The notes below the pieces were generated by a model. It was not told where the DNA came from. It made no database searches and saw nothing but the letters and a program-made list of their open reading frames with translations. DNA of 35,840 bases from a filamentous cyanobacterium Phorm 6 (GTDB lineage Bacteria; Cyanobacteriota; Cyanobacteriia; Cyanobacteriales; Microcoleaceae): contig PVWI01000026.1 in the NCBI GenBank assembly GCA_003003725.1, positions 1 through 35,840 of the forward strand, in the 5' to 3' direction. Positions 8,999-17,065 of the stretch are shown here, piece by piece; the first letter of the stretch is position 1; every line of letters begins with the position of its first letter. The position numbers were made by a program, and so were the translations under genes.

Positions 8999-10021
8999 AT
9001 GGAAATAATTGTCACACTGGTTTTGGGTTCGGTGCTGCTTGTCTGGGGAATCCGGTTCGGGAAGGTGTTAGTTCGATCGGGTGTGACGGCTAAGGATCTG
9101 TTTAAGGGGCACAATTCGATCGCCCTGCTGTTTTTAGGTTTTTATGTTGGCTTGCTGCTGCTGGCTTTAAATCTGCCGCAAATGCCTGCTTTGCCGATCG
9201 AGTGGCGCGTGCACGGGATGCGAGTCACTTGGACTTTGCTGCGAGTGATGTTGATGGGAGTCTGCGGTATTGGGTTAACTATAAGCTGGCAGACGGCGCG
9301 ATCGCAAGTAATAGCAGTAATTTTAATTGGCTTGCTGGGATTGGGCGGATTTACCAGCGCCGAGGCTTATTTTCTCGCGCCAATTTATGATGATTTAGTT
9401 GATAATTTGCAACCAAACGGTGTATTTAGACAAACTTCTAGCAGCAGTTGCGCGCCGGCGGCGCTAGCAACAGTATTGAGACGCTGGGGAATCGACGCAA
9501 CGGAATCGAGTGTAGCGCGTTTTGCCGGCACCAGTCGCTTGGGAACTTCGATGCCGCAGTTGATTGTAGCAGCGAGGGGGTTGGGTGTAAATGCGATCGA
9601 GCTAGCGCCGACTTGGGAGCAAATTCAGCAAATTAATCGCCCCGGAGTGCTAGCAGTTTGGCTGTTTGACGGCCCTCGCAAGCTACCCCACGCCGTGGCT
9701 TTGCTAGGCATGAATGACAGTGTAGCAGCCATTGGAGACCCGGCGCGGGGCAAGATTTTCTATTTAGACAGAGCAACTTTTGCTTATGTTTGGCGGGAGG
9801 AATACGTGCCGATTTTTCGTTCTGCGGATATCTTGTTAAGTGACAAACAGGCGATCGATTATTTGACTAAATTAGGATATAATAGTGGCGATTTGAAAGC
9901 AGACATCGAGCGATTTCAAACAGATAAAAAATTGAAAATTAGCGGCAAATTAGATAGGATAACTGAATTAATGTTGAGCGGCCCTTTTTTAGAAGGCGTG
10001 CCGAGATTAGATGGCAAATAG
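8999..10021 (+). CDS. Membrane protein with C39-like cysteine peptidase and peptidoglycan-binding domains
   Basis: 340 aa from ATG 8999; a TTG at 8990 would add three residues and is less likely. Four probable membrane segments lie at about 3-19, 41-59, 78-96 and 103-122. They are followed by a papain-fold C39-like domain: Gln145 (oxyanion), Cys151 in SSSSCAPAALATVL, His231 in LPHAVAL and Asp247 in GDP. The last 55 residues (AIDYLTKLGYNSGDLKADIE onward, then RFQTDKKL) look like a peptidoglycan-binding_1 repeat. C39 peptidases normally sit on ABC exporters and cleave double-glycine leaders. Here there is no ATPase or exporter partner, and the cell-wall-binding tail suggests a periplasmic wall or envelope role. 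Substrate unknown. Confidence 0.8.
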   Translation: MEIIVTLVLGSVLLVWGIRFGKVLVRSGVTAKDLFKGHNSIALLFLGFYVGLLLLALNLPQMPALPIEWRVHGMRVTWTLLRVMLMGVCGIGLTISWQTARSQVIAVILIGLLGLGGFTSAEAYFLAPIYDDLVDNLQPNGVFRQTSSSSCAPAALATVLRRWGIDATESSVARFAGTSRLGTSMPQLIVAARGLGVNAIELAPTWEQIQQINRPGVLAVWLFDGPRKLPHAVALLGMNDSVAAIGDPARGKIFYLDRATFAYVWREEYVPIFRSADILLSDKQAIDYLTKLGYNSGDLKADIERFQTDKKLKISGKLDRITELMLSGPFLEGVPRLDGK

Positions 10022-10043
10022 TTATTAAAACACATCCATATAT

Positions 10044-10142
10044 GCAGGTTCGTAGTGCGGACTTCAGTCCGCAATAATGAGCAGGTTCGTAGTGCGGACT
10101 TCAGTCCGCAATAATGAGCGGACTAAAGTCCGCACTACAAAC
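10044..10142. repeat. Tandem 37-bp duplication of the GGACT(T/C)(T/C)AGTCC palindrome family
   Basis: Two exact 37-bp units at 10044-10080 and 10081-10117 (GCAGGTTCGTAGTGCGGACT start, ATAATGA end). An inverted copy GCGGACTAAAGTCCGCACTACAAAC follows at 10118-10142. It is the same family as 5618-5763. It lies between the 3' ends of two convergent genes. Exact tandem identity implies a recent duplication. Confidence 0.85.
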
Positions 10143-10277
10143 TAATTTTAAATCAGTCAATCGATGGGACATGATATAACGAGCAAATCACTTAAGTTAT
10201 TAAATTTTCATTCCTAAGTGATTACTTTTGAGTTTCTAGCAGCTTGCGAATTTTGTGTAAAGTGCGCGCGGCGCACC

Positions 10278-11321
10278 CTAGGTATAAAAACCAGGCCAAG
10301 TATCAATTGACTGAGTAGATTTAACCACATTCATTCCCGCCGTTGCGAATCTTAGAAAAGCCGCATCTGCTGCTTCCGTAAAATCAACAACACCCGGAAC
10401 AACCACAGGCGAAGTACAATCTTCCAACAAATAAACCTGCTTTGCAAACTCCGAATCCCGCGCCAAAATTTCCGTCAGCAAATCATCAATCGTCCAAGCA
10501 ACGCAATGACTCTTCGCTTGTCCCGCAATAATTACGGCATCAAAACCGAGCAGCTTATCAATAAACTTAGCATTTTTTTTAGCAATAGAAACCCCATCGG
10601 GCCCGTCCAAGACTTCCGGCCGCAAAACCGAATAATTTTCAGTTAAAGGATTGCCACCTTTAATCTCAAAAAGTGCTTGACTATTGCGCGCCATACTATG
10701 AAAAAATATCGCTTCTTCCACAGCGGAAACCAAGGCGTGTCCGATGCCGCCCAGCATTGAATGATAGGGCCAAATAGTTAGCGGAAATTTGCCATTCTCA
10801 CTTAGTTTCTGCACGTAGTGCAAAGCGTGTTTTTCCAGTGCTGCAAAGTTGCCACCTGCGATGCTGTAGGCGACGGCTGGATTAACTTTCCAGATCCCTT
10901 TTTCAACATCTTCTAGGCTAATGGAAGTTGCAGCAGGTTGCGGGTGTTCGCCTGCATCATTGATCCAAAATATGGGATGAAAAATTTGCATAGCGGTATG
11001 CGTGTCCATTGTCGGCGCGATCGTTGTAATTCTGTCTAAATTGCGGTAAATGAACTCGCACAGCCGTACATTGTCGTCCACTGCACCGCTACCCGAACGC
11101 CCGCCGACAAACAGTTCAAATTCTGGTATGCAAAAAGTATTTTGGGCATCAATTATCAACAAACAAATGCGATGTTTATCCCTAGCAGCAGGTAGAATAC
11201 TGTGTTTGATAGCCCATTCTTTAGCTTGAACAGCACGTTCTTGATAAAGTACCCGCCAGACTTCGCTGACTTTTGTTGAGTCAAAATACTCAGGGATCGG
11301 GAGTATGCTTTTTGCAATCAT
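10278..11321 (-). CDS. Isochorismatase/nicotinamidase-superfamily cysteine hydrolase
   Basis: About 347 aa from ATG 11321. The frame also opens at TTG 11351 (10 more residues), but ATG is preferred. Catalytic elements of the superfamily are visible: the Asp in LLIIDAQNTF, a Lys in GIWKVNP, and the nucleophile Cys in KSHCVAWT near a cis-peptide-like VIIAGQA. TMDTHTAMQIFHPIFW resembles the metal-binding THxxxxH-type strand of nicotinamidases. The protein is longer than a typical nicotinamidase (about 200 aa), with an N-terminal extension and insertions. The substrate cannot be told from sequence: nicotinamide, isochorismate or another amide/ester. Monocistronic. Confidence 0.8.
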   Translation of the reverse strand: MIAKSILPIPEYFDSTKVSEVWRVLYQERAVQAKEWAIKHSILPAARDKHRICLLIIDAQNTFCIPEFELFVGGRSGSGAVDDNVRLCEFIYRNLDRITTIAPTMDTHTAMQIFHPIFWINDAGEHPQPAATSISLEDVEKGIWKVNPAVAYSIAGGNFAALEKHALHYVQKLSENGKFPLTIWPYHSMLGGIGHALVSAVEEAIFFHSMARNSQALFEIKGGNPLTENYSVLRPEVLDGPDGVSIAKKNAKFIDKLLGFDAVIIAGQAKSHCVAWTIDDLLTEILARDSEFAKQVYLLEDCTSPVVVPGVVDFTEAADAAFLRFATAGMNVVKSTQSIDTWPGFYT

Positions 11322-11407
11322 GGCTAATTTATTTTGCGGTAGTTGTGGCAATAACTTAAGTTATAATTATAAAAACATTAAATCATTCATCAACCTTTCT
11401 TTCTCTC

Positions 11408-11445
11408 CTTTCTTTCTCTGCGCCCTCTGCGCCCTCTGCGGTAAA
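11408..11445. repeat. CTCTGCGCCCTCTGCG dispersed repeat
   Basis: A CTTTCTCTGCGCCCTCTGCG tract followed by CCCTCTGCGGTAAAA, upstream of the TVP38 gene. The reverse-complement form occurs at 32709-32745. This is a common low-complexity repeat of filamentous cyanobacterial genomes, with no sign of coding. Confidence 0.6.
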
Positions 11446-11504
11446 AAAAAATCAAAAATCTCATCTAATTAGACTACAATAATCATAGCTATTTACGGTG
11501 AATC

Positions 11505-12236
11505 ATGCCACAACCAGAAAATCCCAATTATTCCCGGAATATTTTTCAACGCAGATTATTATTTTTGTCGATCGCCCTTTTCATCCCCCTCTTAATTCTA
11601 ACAACTAAATCTTCCTATATTCAAGATATTTTAAGAACAGGGTTAATCCAGATCCAGAATTTAGGCTGGTGGGGGCCAGTAGCTTTTATTGTCACCTACA
11701 ACTTAGCTACTGTACTATTTATACCAGGTTCTGTCTTGACCCTGGGAGGCGGGGTGATTTTTGGTTTGTGGTGGGGTTCAATCTACGTGTTTGTCGCAGC
11801 AACTTTAGGGGCTACCTTTGCTTTTTTGATCGGGCGATACTTGTCGCGCGATCGCGTGGTAAGATATATGGAAGGTCATCCCAAATTTAAAGCTCTAGAT
11901 CGCGCCGTGTCCCAAGAAGGATTAAAAATAGTTTTTTTGACTCGTCTTTGTCCTTTATTTCCTTTTAATTTATTGAATTATGCTTTAGGAGTTACTCAGG
12001 TTTCTTTAAAAGATTATATACTAGGTTCCTTCGGGATGATACCAGGAACTATACTGTATGTTTACTCAGGTTCTTTGGTAGGTGATATTGCTGCGATCGG
12101 CGCGACAACTCAATCAGAAAATCCCCAATTGTCAACACTAAAATTGTTGATAAATATCATCGGTTTGATTGCTACTGTCGCTGTTACCGTATCTTTAACT
12201 CGGATAGCCAGCAAAGCTTTGGATGAAAGTGTTTAA
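11505..12236 (+). CDS. TVP38/TMEM64 (DedA/VTT-fold) membrane protein
   Basis: 243 aa polytopic protein. A short cytoplasmic start precedes TM1 (about 18-34). The conserved VTT core follows: FIPGSVLTLGGGVIFG with re-entrant glycine-rich loops (about 72-90), GATFAFLIGRYLSRD (about 103-118), then LTRLCPLFPFNLLNYALGVT (about 146-165) and GMIPGTILYVYSG. The family is implicated in lipid or small-molecule transport across membranes, but this member's substrate is unknown. It is separated by 16 bp from a flavin disulfide reductase gene on the same strand, so co-transcription is likely. This pairing is familiar in bacteria. Confidence 0.9.
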   Translation: MPQPENPNYSRNIFQRRLLFLSIALFIPLLILTTKSSYIQDILRTGLIQIQNLGWWGPVAFIVTYNLATVLFIPGSVLTLGGGVIFGLWWGSIYVFVAATLGATFAFLIGRYLSRDRVVRYMEGHPKFKALDRAVSQEGLKIVFLTRLCPLFPFNLLNYALGVTQVSLKDYILGSFGMIPGTILYVYSGSLVGDIAAIGATTQSENPQLSTLKLLINIIGLIATVAVTVSLTRIASKALDESV

Positions 12237-12252
12237 TTAGGAAAACTTGCTA

Positions 12253-13788
12253 ATGTCACAGTCAAAAGTCGATCGCCTAAATCTCCATCCGATGGACGAA
12301 TATAATCAAAAATTAGTCTCTTATTTGCATCCGCCTGACTGGGTAAATCCGCAGCCAGCCAGCCGTTACAATTTAGTGGTAATTGGAGCCGGCCCCGCTG
12401 GATTAATTGTTGCCGCAGGTGCCGCAGGTTTGGGCGCGAAGGTTGCTTTGATTGAAAAACATTTGATGGGCGGCGATTGTTTGAATGTCGGTTGCGTACC
12501 GTCAAAAGCCATGATTCGATCGGCCCGCGCTGTCGGTGATATCTGGAATGCCAGTAAATTTGGCGTTAATGTTTCTAGCAATCTAGAAGTAGATTTTGCC
12601 GCCGTCATGGAACGGATGCGCCGGATTAGGGCGGGTATCAGCGATGTCGATTCTGTCGATCGCTACCAGCACAAATTAGGAGTCGATGTTTTCTTAGGTT
12701 CCGGTAGTTTCACTAGCAATTCTACCATAGAAGTGGCCGGTCAAACTCTGCACTTTAAAAAAGCAGTAATTGCCACAGGTGCAAGGGCGCGACAACCACA
12801 AATTCCCGGCTTACAGGAAGCTGGATATTTGACAAATGAAACTGTATTTAACCTCACAGAAAGACCTCAGCGTTTGGCTGTAATTGGCGCTGGGGCGATC
12901 GGCTGCGAATTGGCTCAAGCCTTCCGCAGACTGGGTTCAGAAGTCGTGTTGTTACACAAAAATGCTCACATTTTGGACAAGGAAGATGCGGATGCAGCCG
13001 AAATTGTGCAGCAGACTTTTGTCAGAGAAGGCATTCAGCTAGTTCTGGAATCCAAAATAGAGCGCGTTGAGCAAACAAATGTAGGCAAAGTCGTTTATTA
13101 TCGATGTCAGGGTAAGGAAGCATCTGTCACCGTAGATGAGATTATTGTGAGTGTGGGGCGATCGCCAAACGTCGAAGGATTGAACCTAGAAACTGTAGGC
13201 GTGGAGTACGACACACAAAAAGGCGTATTTGTCAACGACAATTTACAAACTACGAATCCCCGCATTTATGCCGCCGGCGACATTTGCATGAGTCATAAAT
13301 TCACTCACGCTGCTGATTTTGCAGCCAGAATGGTAATTCAAAACACTCTGTTTTTTGGGCGCAAAAAGCTCAGCGCTTTGACGATACCTTGGTGTACTTA
13401 TACAGATCCCGAAGTGGCGCGTGTCGGAATGGGCGAAGCTGAAGCCAAAGCTAAAGACATTAGTATCGATACATTTTTAATTCCTTTCAGTCAAGTCGAT
13501 CGGGCAATTATTGACGGCGAAGAGGAAGGTTTTGTGAAAATAAACGTCAAAAAAGGCAGCGACAAAATATTAGGTGCAACAATTGTAGCGCGACACGCTG
13601 GCGATATGATCAGCGAGATTACTTTGGCAATGGTTAACAATATTGGTTTGGGAAAGATTGCTAGCACAATTCACCCCTATCCAACGCAATCCGAAGCAAT
13701 TCGGAAAGCTGGAGATGCTTACAATCGTACTCGTTTGACTCCGTTTGTGAAAAATTTGTTCAATAAATGGCTGGCTTGGACACGGTAA
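12253..13788 (+). CDS. FAD-dependent pyridine nucleotide-disulfide oxidoreductase (mercuric reductase-like)
   Basis: 511 aa from ATG 12253; a TTG six bases earlier is possible. Class I flavin disulfide reductase: FAD dinucleotide fold VVIGAGPAGL, redox-active pair Cys76/Cys81 in GGDCLNVGCVPSKA, NAD(P) fold AVIGAGAIGCELAQAF, second FAD motif AAGDIC and C-terminal active-site HPYPTQSE. It lacks the N-terminal heavy-metal-associated domain and the C-terminal vicinal Cys pair that deliver Hg(II) in true MerA (it ends FNKWLAWTR), so mercury reduction is unlikely. About 40 extra residues precede the FAD fold. It follows the TVP38 gene by 16 bp, suggesting a membrane-linked redox function. Substrate unknown. 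Confidence 0.9.
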   Translation: MSQSKVDRLNLHPMDEYNQKLVSYLHPPDWVNPQPASRYNLVVIGAGPAGLIVAAGAAGLGAKVALIEKHLMGGDCLNVGCVPSKAMIRSARAVGDIWNASKFGVNVSSNLEVDFAAVMERMRRIRAGISDVDSVDRYQHKLGVDVFLGSGSFTSNSTIEVAGQTLHFKKAVIATGARARQPQIPGLQEAGYLTNETVFNLTERPQRLAVIGAGAIGCELAQAFRRLGSEVVLLHKNAHILDKEDADAAEIVQQTFVREGIQLVLESKIERVEQTNVGKVVYYRCQGKEASVTVDEIIVSVGRSPNVEGLNLETVGVEYDTQKGVFVNDNLQTTNPRIYAAGDICMSHKFTHAADFAARMVIQNTLFFGRKKLSALTIPWCTYTDPEVARVGMGEAEAKAKDISIDTFLIPFSQVDRAIIDGEEEGFVKINVKKGSDKILGATIVARHAGDMISEITLAMVNNIGLGKIASTIHPYPTQSEAIRKAGDAYNRTRLTPFVKNLFNKWLAWTR

Positions 13789-13809
13789 TTTGAACTATTT
13801 TGCCATGAA

Positions 13810-14005
13810 TCGTAGGGGCGGGTTCACCAACCATCTATGTGAAAAATAAATAATCTCGTAAACCCGCCCCACCCGATCGCAAATACAAATCTACCATTAA
13901 TTTATTGGATAAAATGTTGATGTAAAATGGGGCGTTGGAGTTGGAGGGCGGGTTTATCAGATTGTTTGATTTGTGTTCGAGATTTCGATGAACCCGCTCT
14001 ACGCG
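13810..14005. repeat. GGGCGGGTTC/AAACCCGCCC repeat cluster
   Basis: Three related segments: GTAGGGGCGGGTTCACC (about 13811), AAACCCGCCCCACCCGATCG (about 13860), then GGAGGGCGGGTTTATCAGAT (about 13942) paired with GAACCCGCTCTACGCG (about 13990). Two overlapping hairpins are possible. The same family occurs in the nrtA-nrtB spacer. It lies between convergent genes. Confidence 0.7.
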
Positions 14006-14029
14006 GATTGGGGTTTTCGACATTCCTAT

Positions 14030-14614
14030 TTATGTTTCTGTTTCTGTTTCAAATGTAACGCCTTCATACAAAAGTGCGATCGGTAACTCAAATTCAATGC
14101 TGGATAAAGTGACAATCTCTCCGGCGGTATAAGAATAGTAAAGCCACATTTTACCCTCTCCCCGACAGTAACGTTCAACGTGAATTTTTTCAGAATCAAT
14201 CAAAATATACTCTTGTAAAGTCGGAATTTTTAGGTAAGCAGTAAATTTTTCATCCCGATCCTTACCACTTGTACCGGGCGAGAGAACTTCCACAATTAGC
14301 TTCGGATGTTGAATGAATTTGCGCGCATTTATATCTTGAGGATCGCAACTGACTATCACATCCGGGTAATAGTAACGACTCCGAGGACTGACTTGCAATT
14401 TCACATCTGACACGTTCGCCCGACAACCTCTGGAACGCAGATGAGGGCGCACAGCAGTGTAAAAGTTAAGTGCAAGATCGTTATGGGGAATTGTACTACC
14501 CGTCATAGCAAAAACTTCGCCGTTGACATATTCGTGGCGAATCTCTTGTTGAGCTTCCCATTCGAGATATTCCTCGAACGTCATTTTTTGGGGTGTTTGG
14601 GGAATTGCTATCAT
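14030..14614 (-). CDS. Uma2-family (DUF820) PD-(D/E)XK endonuclease-fold protein
   Basis: 194 aa. Typical Uma2 start (MTFEEYLEWEAQQEIRHEYV, then NGEVFAMTG), a YYYPDVIVSCD strand with the metal-binding Asp, and PKLIVEVLSPGTSGKDRDEK carrying the Glu-x-Leu core and downstream Lys/Arg of the PD-(D/E)XK fold. The family is heavily expanded in filamentous cyanobacteria and of mostly unknown function. The C-terminal FETETET tail is low complexity. It is co-directional with the downstream-facing RNA repair genes but separated by about 70 bp from pnkp, so operon membership is possible but unproven. Confidence 0.9.
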   Translation of the reverse strand: MIAIPQTPQKMTFEEYLEWEAQQEIRHEYVNGEVFAMTGSTIPHNDLALNFYTAVRPHLRSRGCRANVSDVKLQVSPRSRYYYPDVIVSCDPQDINARKFIQHPKLIVEVLSPGTSGKDRDEKFTAYLKIPTLQEYILIDSEKIHVERYCRGEGKMWLYYSYTAGEIVTLSSIEFELPIALLYEGVTFETETET

Positions 14615-14685
14615 AACAATTTTTCTGGTGATGTTACTTTGATTATAGCATTAGGCGTGGAACGATCGCCCAAACACACCATACC

Positions 14686-15534
14686 TTAAAAATCGCCTTC
14701 ATCAACTTGAAATACAGTCAATCCCAAGCCTCTCCACATATCAACAACTTGCTGCCGATCGTCCAAAACAAATTTAATGTTATACTTACCTTCAATATGC
14801 TGACGATAAATTTCATCTTTCATAATCGCATCCTTCCTCATATCTCCCGTTTTCCGCAGATAAATATGAGTGTAATTGACCTCGTATTGCCGTAACCATT
14901 GTTCAGTTTGAGGCTGACAATCATCGGTTCTACCCGATACTACGATAATATTAACGGTAGACTGCCACTTGTGGATGGTATCTAGTACAGGCTGATTCGG
15001 TAAATCGCGATCGCACTTTGAAGCATCAAAAGGATTTCTACCATTGAGAAGTGCCAGCGTACCGTCCATATCAACAATAATAGCATCCGGCAAATCTGGG
15101 TTGTGTTCCGGTGGCTGAACGGGAACCCGCACATACTTATTGTACATCTTCAAAATCACATCTTGGCCCACAGAATTAAGTCTTTTTAAATCCCGTTTAA
15201 TACATTCCTCTACCGGAACTTGCAGGAAAGAATCATTAACTTCTACAACAGCTTGACCTTTGACTAACTGTTTAATATGTTCGATATGCGGCCCAAAATT
15301 AGTATCATCAACAATTACGTGCTTCCCGTTTTCCAAAGCCATCAAAATAATCGTATCTCTCAACTGCACAATAAACTTTTCATTCGCCGGCGACCAATGA
15401 GAAGCATGAGCCATTTCTCGCAACAAATCTTTATTGCTACGAACCCATCTAGCAGGTTCAGACAGCAGCAATTCTTTCGCAAATTGAGATTTTCCAGAAG
15501 CAGGTAAACCGACAAGTACAATAACTCTTTTCAT
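14686..15534 (-). CDS. pnkp: T4 Pnkp-like polynucleotide 5'-kinase / 3'-phosphatase
   Basis: 282 aa with the two-domain order of bacteriophage T4 PseT. The kinase has P-loop GLPASGKS (residues 9-16), a catalytic Asp36/Arg39 pair in SNKDLLR and DDTN (76-79). A HAD-type phosphatase follows, with VDMDGTLA (Asp155, Asp157), the sugar/phosphate Ser-Gly-Arg loop VVSGR (198-202), a GDMRKD stretch and LDDRQQVVDMW (257-267). The C-terminus (VFQVDEGDF) matches the T4 enzyme almost residue for residue. It heals 2',3'-cyclic-phosphate/5'-OH RNA breaks to 3'-OH/5'-phosphate. It lies downstream of an Rnl1-type ligase on the same strand. An AGGTG sequence precedes ATG 15534. Confidence 0.93.
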   Translation of the reverse strand: MKRVIVLVGLPASGKSQFAKELLLSEPARWVRSNKDLLREMAHASHWSPANEKFIVQLRDTIILMALENGKHVIVDDTNFGPHIEHIKQLVKGQAVVEVNDSFLQVPVEECIKRDLKRLNSVGQDVILKMYNKYVRVPVQPPEHNPDLPDAIIVDMDGTLALLNGRNPFDASKCDRDLPNQPVLDTIHKWQSTVNIIVVSGRTDDCQPQTEQWLRQYEVNYTHIYLRKTGDMRKDAIMKDEIYRQHIEGKYNIKFVLDDRQQVVDMWRGLGLTVFQVDEGDF

Positions 15535-15570
15535 GGTATGTCACCTACAATATAATGTTACTCTTCTTTC

Positions 15571-15599
15571 GTAGTAAGGACTTTAGTCCTCATCTTAAG
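15571..15599. repeat. Single copy of the GGACTTTAGTCC palindrome family
   Basis: GTAGTAAGGACTTTAGTCCT at 15571-15590, followed by CATCTTAAG, related to the repeats at 5618, 10044 and 27212. It lies in the spacer between the RNA ligase and pnkp genes. Confidence 0.6.
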
Positions 15600-15630
15600 T
15601 TCGTATAAGTAGTATAAGTAGGTTGGGTTG

Positions 15631-15800
15631 AGCGATAGCGAAACCCAACACCTTATTTTAAAGAGTTGGGTTTCGTTACCTCAACCCAACCTACATATTT
15701 CTACATATTTCTACAAACCTAGCGATAGCGAAACCCAACACCTTATTTTAAAGAGTTGGGTTTCGTTAACTCAACCCAACCTACATATTTCTACAAACCT
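15631..15800. repeat. Tandem 90/80-bp hairpin repeat inside the RNA-repair gene pair
   Basis: Unit 1 (15631-15720) and unit 2 (15721-15800) are nearly identical; unit 2 lacks one CTACATATTT decamer and has one C-to-A change. Each begins AGCGATAGCGAAACCCAACA and contains the inverted repeat CGAAACCCAAC/GTTGGGTTTCG around CCTTATTTTAAAGA. The last codons and stop (TAG 15791-15793) of the ligase gene lie in the end of unit 2. An apparent plus-strand open frame here is only the repeat translated twice. Confidence 0.85.
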
Positions 15801-16876
15801 AAATGGATATAATCTAGACCCAACAACTCCTCTATCTTATGAATAGTAACATCACGGAGAGCTTCTTTCACTCCCGCAACTCTCCGGGCCCGCAAAGAAA
15901 ACAAAATTCCCGAATAGGGCAAATGCTTCACAGCTAAAGCAAAATCTTTCTGCACTTCGATAGATTCATGCTGTCGGTAAACCTCCTCAATTTCTGCAAC
16001 CAAAGATTGATATTTGTCCTTAACTTTTTGGTACAATTCAGTCCACTCAGGAAAATAAGCTAAAAACTCTTCCCCTTCATTAGTTAAAATAATCTCGATC
16101 ATCCGGCGGGTCGAAAACCCTTCTCGCAGATGGGAAATCGCGACATATTGCGGAGACTTGACTTTAACTCGATTGAAGTCAGCATCACAAATAATATAGC
16201 CTTCTGAATCCATCGGATCTAAGTTTTGAGATGCTTCGATAACTTCTTTCCAGCTAGTCAAAGCATAAGACTTGACTAATTCCCATCCATATTTTTCAGC
16301 CAAAATAGTCGGCTCTGTTTCTATCAATGTTTGAGTATTACGAACGCCATGAAACACGATTTGATTGTTTGTTTGTTGGACAACTATTCGATTGTAAGGT
16401 GTCATCAACTCAAAGATAAAACATAGGTCGGTTTCTGACGGCAATTGATATCCCAATTCTTGCCATACTTTCCAAAACAGTTCCGCAAAGCTGAATCCAA
16501 AACCGTTAACTTCGCCTGCTGCGTCGGGAGTTCCGCTAGATTGCACTCTCCATTCTCCATTGTAAAAATAAAGTACAATTAGAGAACCATCGAGTTTTTC
16601 GTAAACTTTGGCACTGTTCCAATCAATTGTAGCGGCGTGTCCTTCTCCGTAGTTGAAAAATTTGTCATAGGGATAAGAAACTATCTGCCAATCTTGGGAT
16701 GAGTCTAAAATAATCCCTCGACACTGTTGGACTATTTTTTCGCCCAGCGGGGATTCTATCTGCGAGTATTTCAGACAGACGAGATGAGGATATTGCCGAT
16801 CGCGCGTAACCTTGATATGATAAGTTTCGGACAAAGTTTCTAATCCGTGCTGGCGCAAATACTCTTGCAGTTCCAC
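15791..16876 (-). CDS. rnl: T4 Rnl1-family RNA ligase
   Basis: 361 aa ATP-dependent RNA ligase. Nucleotidyltransferase motifs: motif I YEKLDGS with the AMP-accepting Lys94, the RG element CRGIILD (52-58), KFFNYGE (72-78), motif III FIFELMTPYNRIV (about 153-165), motif IV EGYIIC (225-230) and motif V VKVKS (237-241). FFN-E after a Pro-x-x-Lys and the TPYNRIV stretch are characteristic of the T4 Rnl1 group rather than Rnl2 or DraRnl. The C-terminal ~110 residues are helical, as in the tRNA-recognising domain of Rnl1. Starts at GTG 16876, preceded by AGGAG with 6-nt spacing. With the Pnkp encoded downstream it forms a complete 5'-OH/cyclic-phosphate RNA break-repair pathway. Confidence 0.93.
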   Translation of the reverse strand: MELQEYLRQHGLETLSETYHIKVTRDRQYPHLVCLKYSQIESPLGEKIVQQCRGIILDSSQDWQIVSYPYDKFFNYGEGHAATIDWNSAKVYEKLDGSLIVLYFYNGEWRVQSSGTPDAAGEVNGFGFSFAELFWKVWQELGYQLPSETDLCFIFELMTPYNRIVVQQTNNQIVFHGVRNTQTLIETEPTILAEKYGWELVKSYALTSWKEVIEASQNLDPMDSEGYIICDADFNRVKVKSPQYVAISHLREGFSTRRMIEIILTNEGEEFLAYFPEWTELYQKVKDKYQSLVAEIEEVYRQHESIEVQKDFALAVKHLPYSGILFSLRARRVAGVKEALRDVTIHKIEELLGLDYIHLGL

Positions 16877-17065
16877 GATGTACTCCTAAGTTTGTCGCTT
16901 GCTCTATTTTATCGGCAACTGTATATTTTGGCGAAGTTCTAAACAAAAATTAAACTATTTTTTTCATAATTCATATTGTAATTTTTGTATTTTGGAGTAT
17001 CGTTGTAAATATGTGAATGCAGTTGGGGGTAAAAAGGGAATGTTTCAACATATAGGACAAAAACA

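Noticed and set aside
12253-13788. Calling the flavoenzyme MerA
   Set aside because: No N-terminal metal-binding domain and no C-terminal Cys pair; no merR, merT or merP nearby.
15628-15846. Plus-strand open frame of 72 codons with an internal duplicate
   Set aside because: It is the 90/80-bp repeat translated twice; the internal repeat in the peptide mirrors the DNA repeat.
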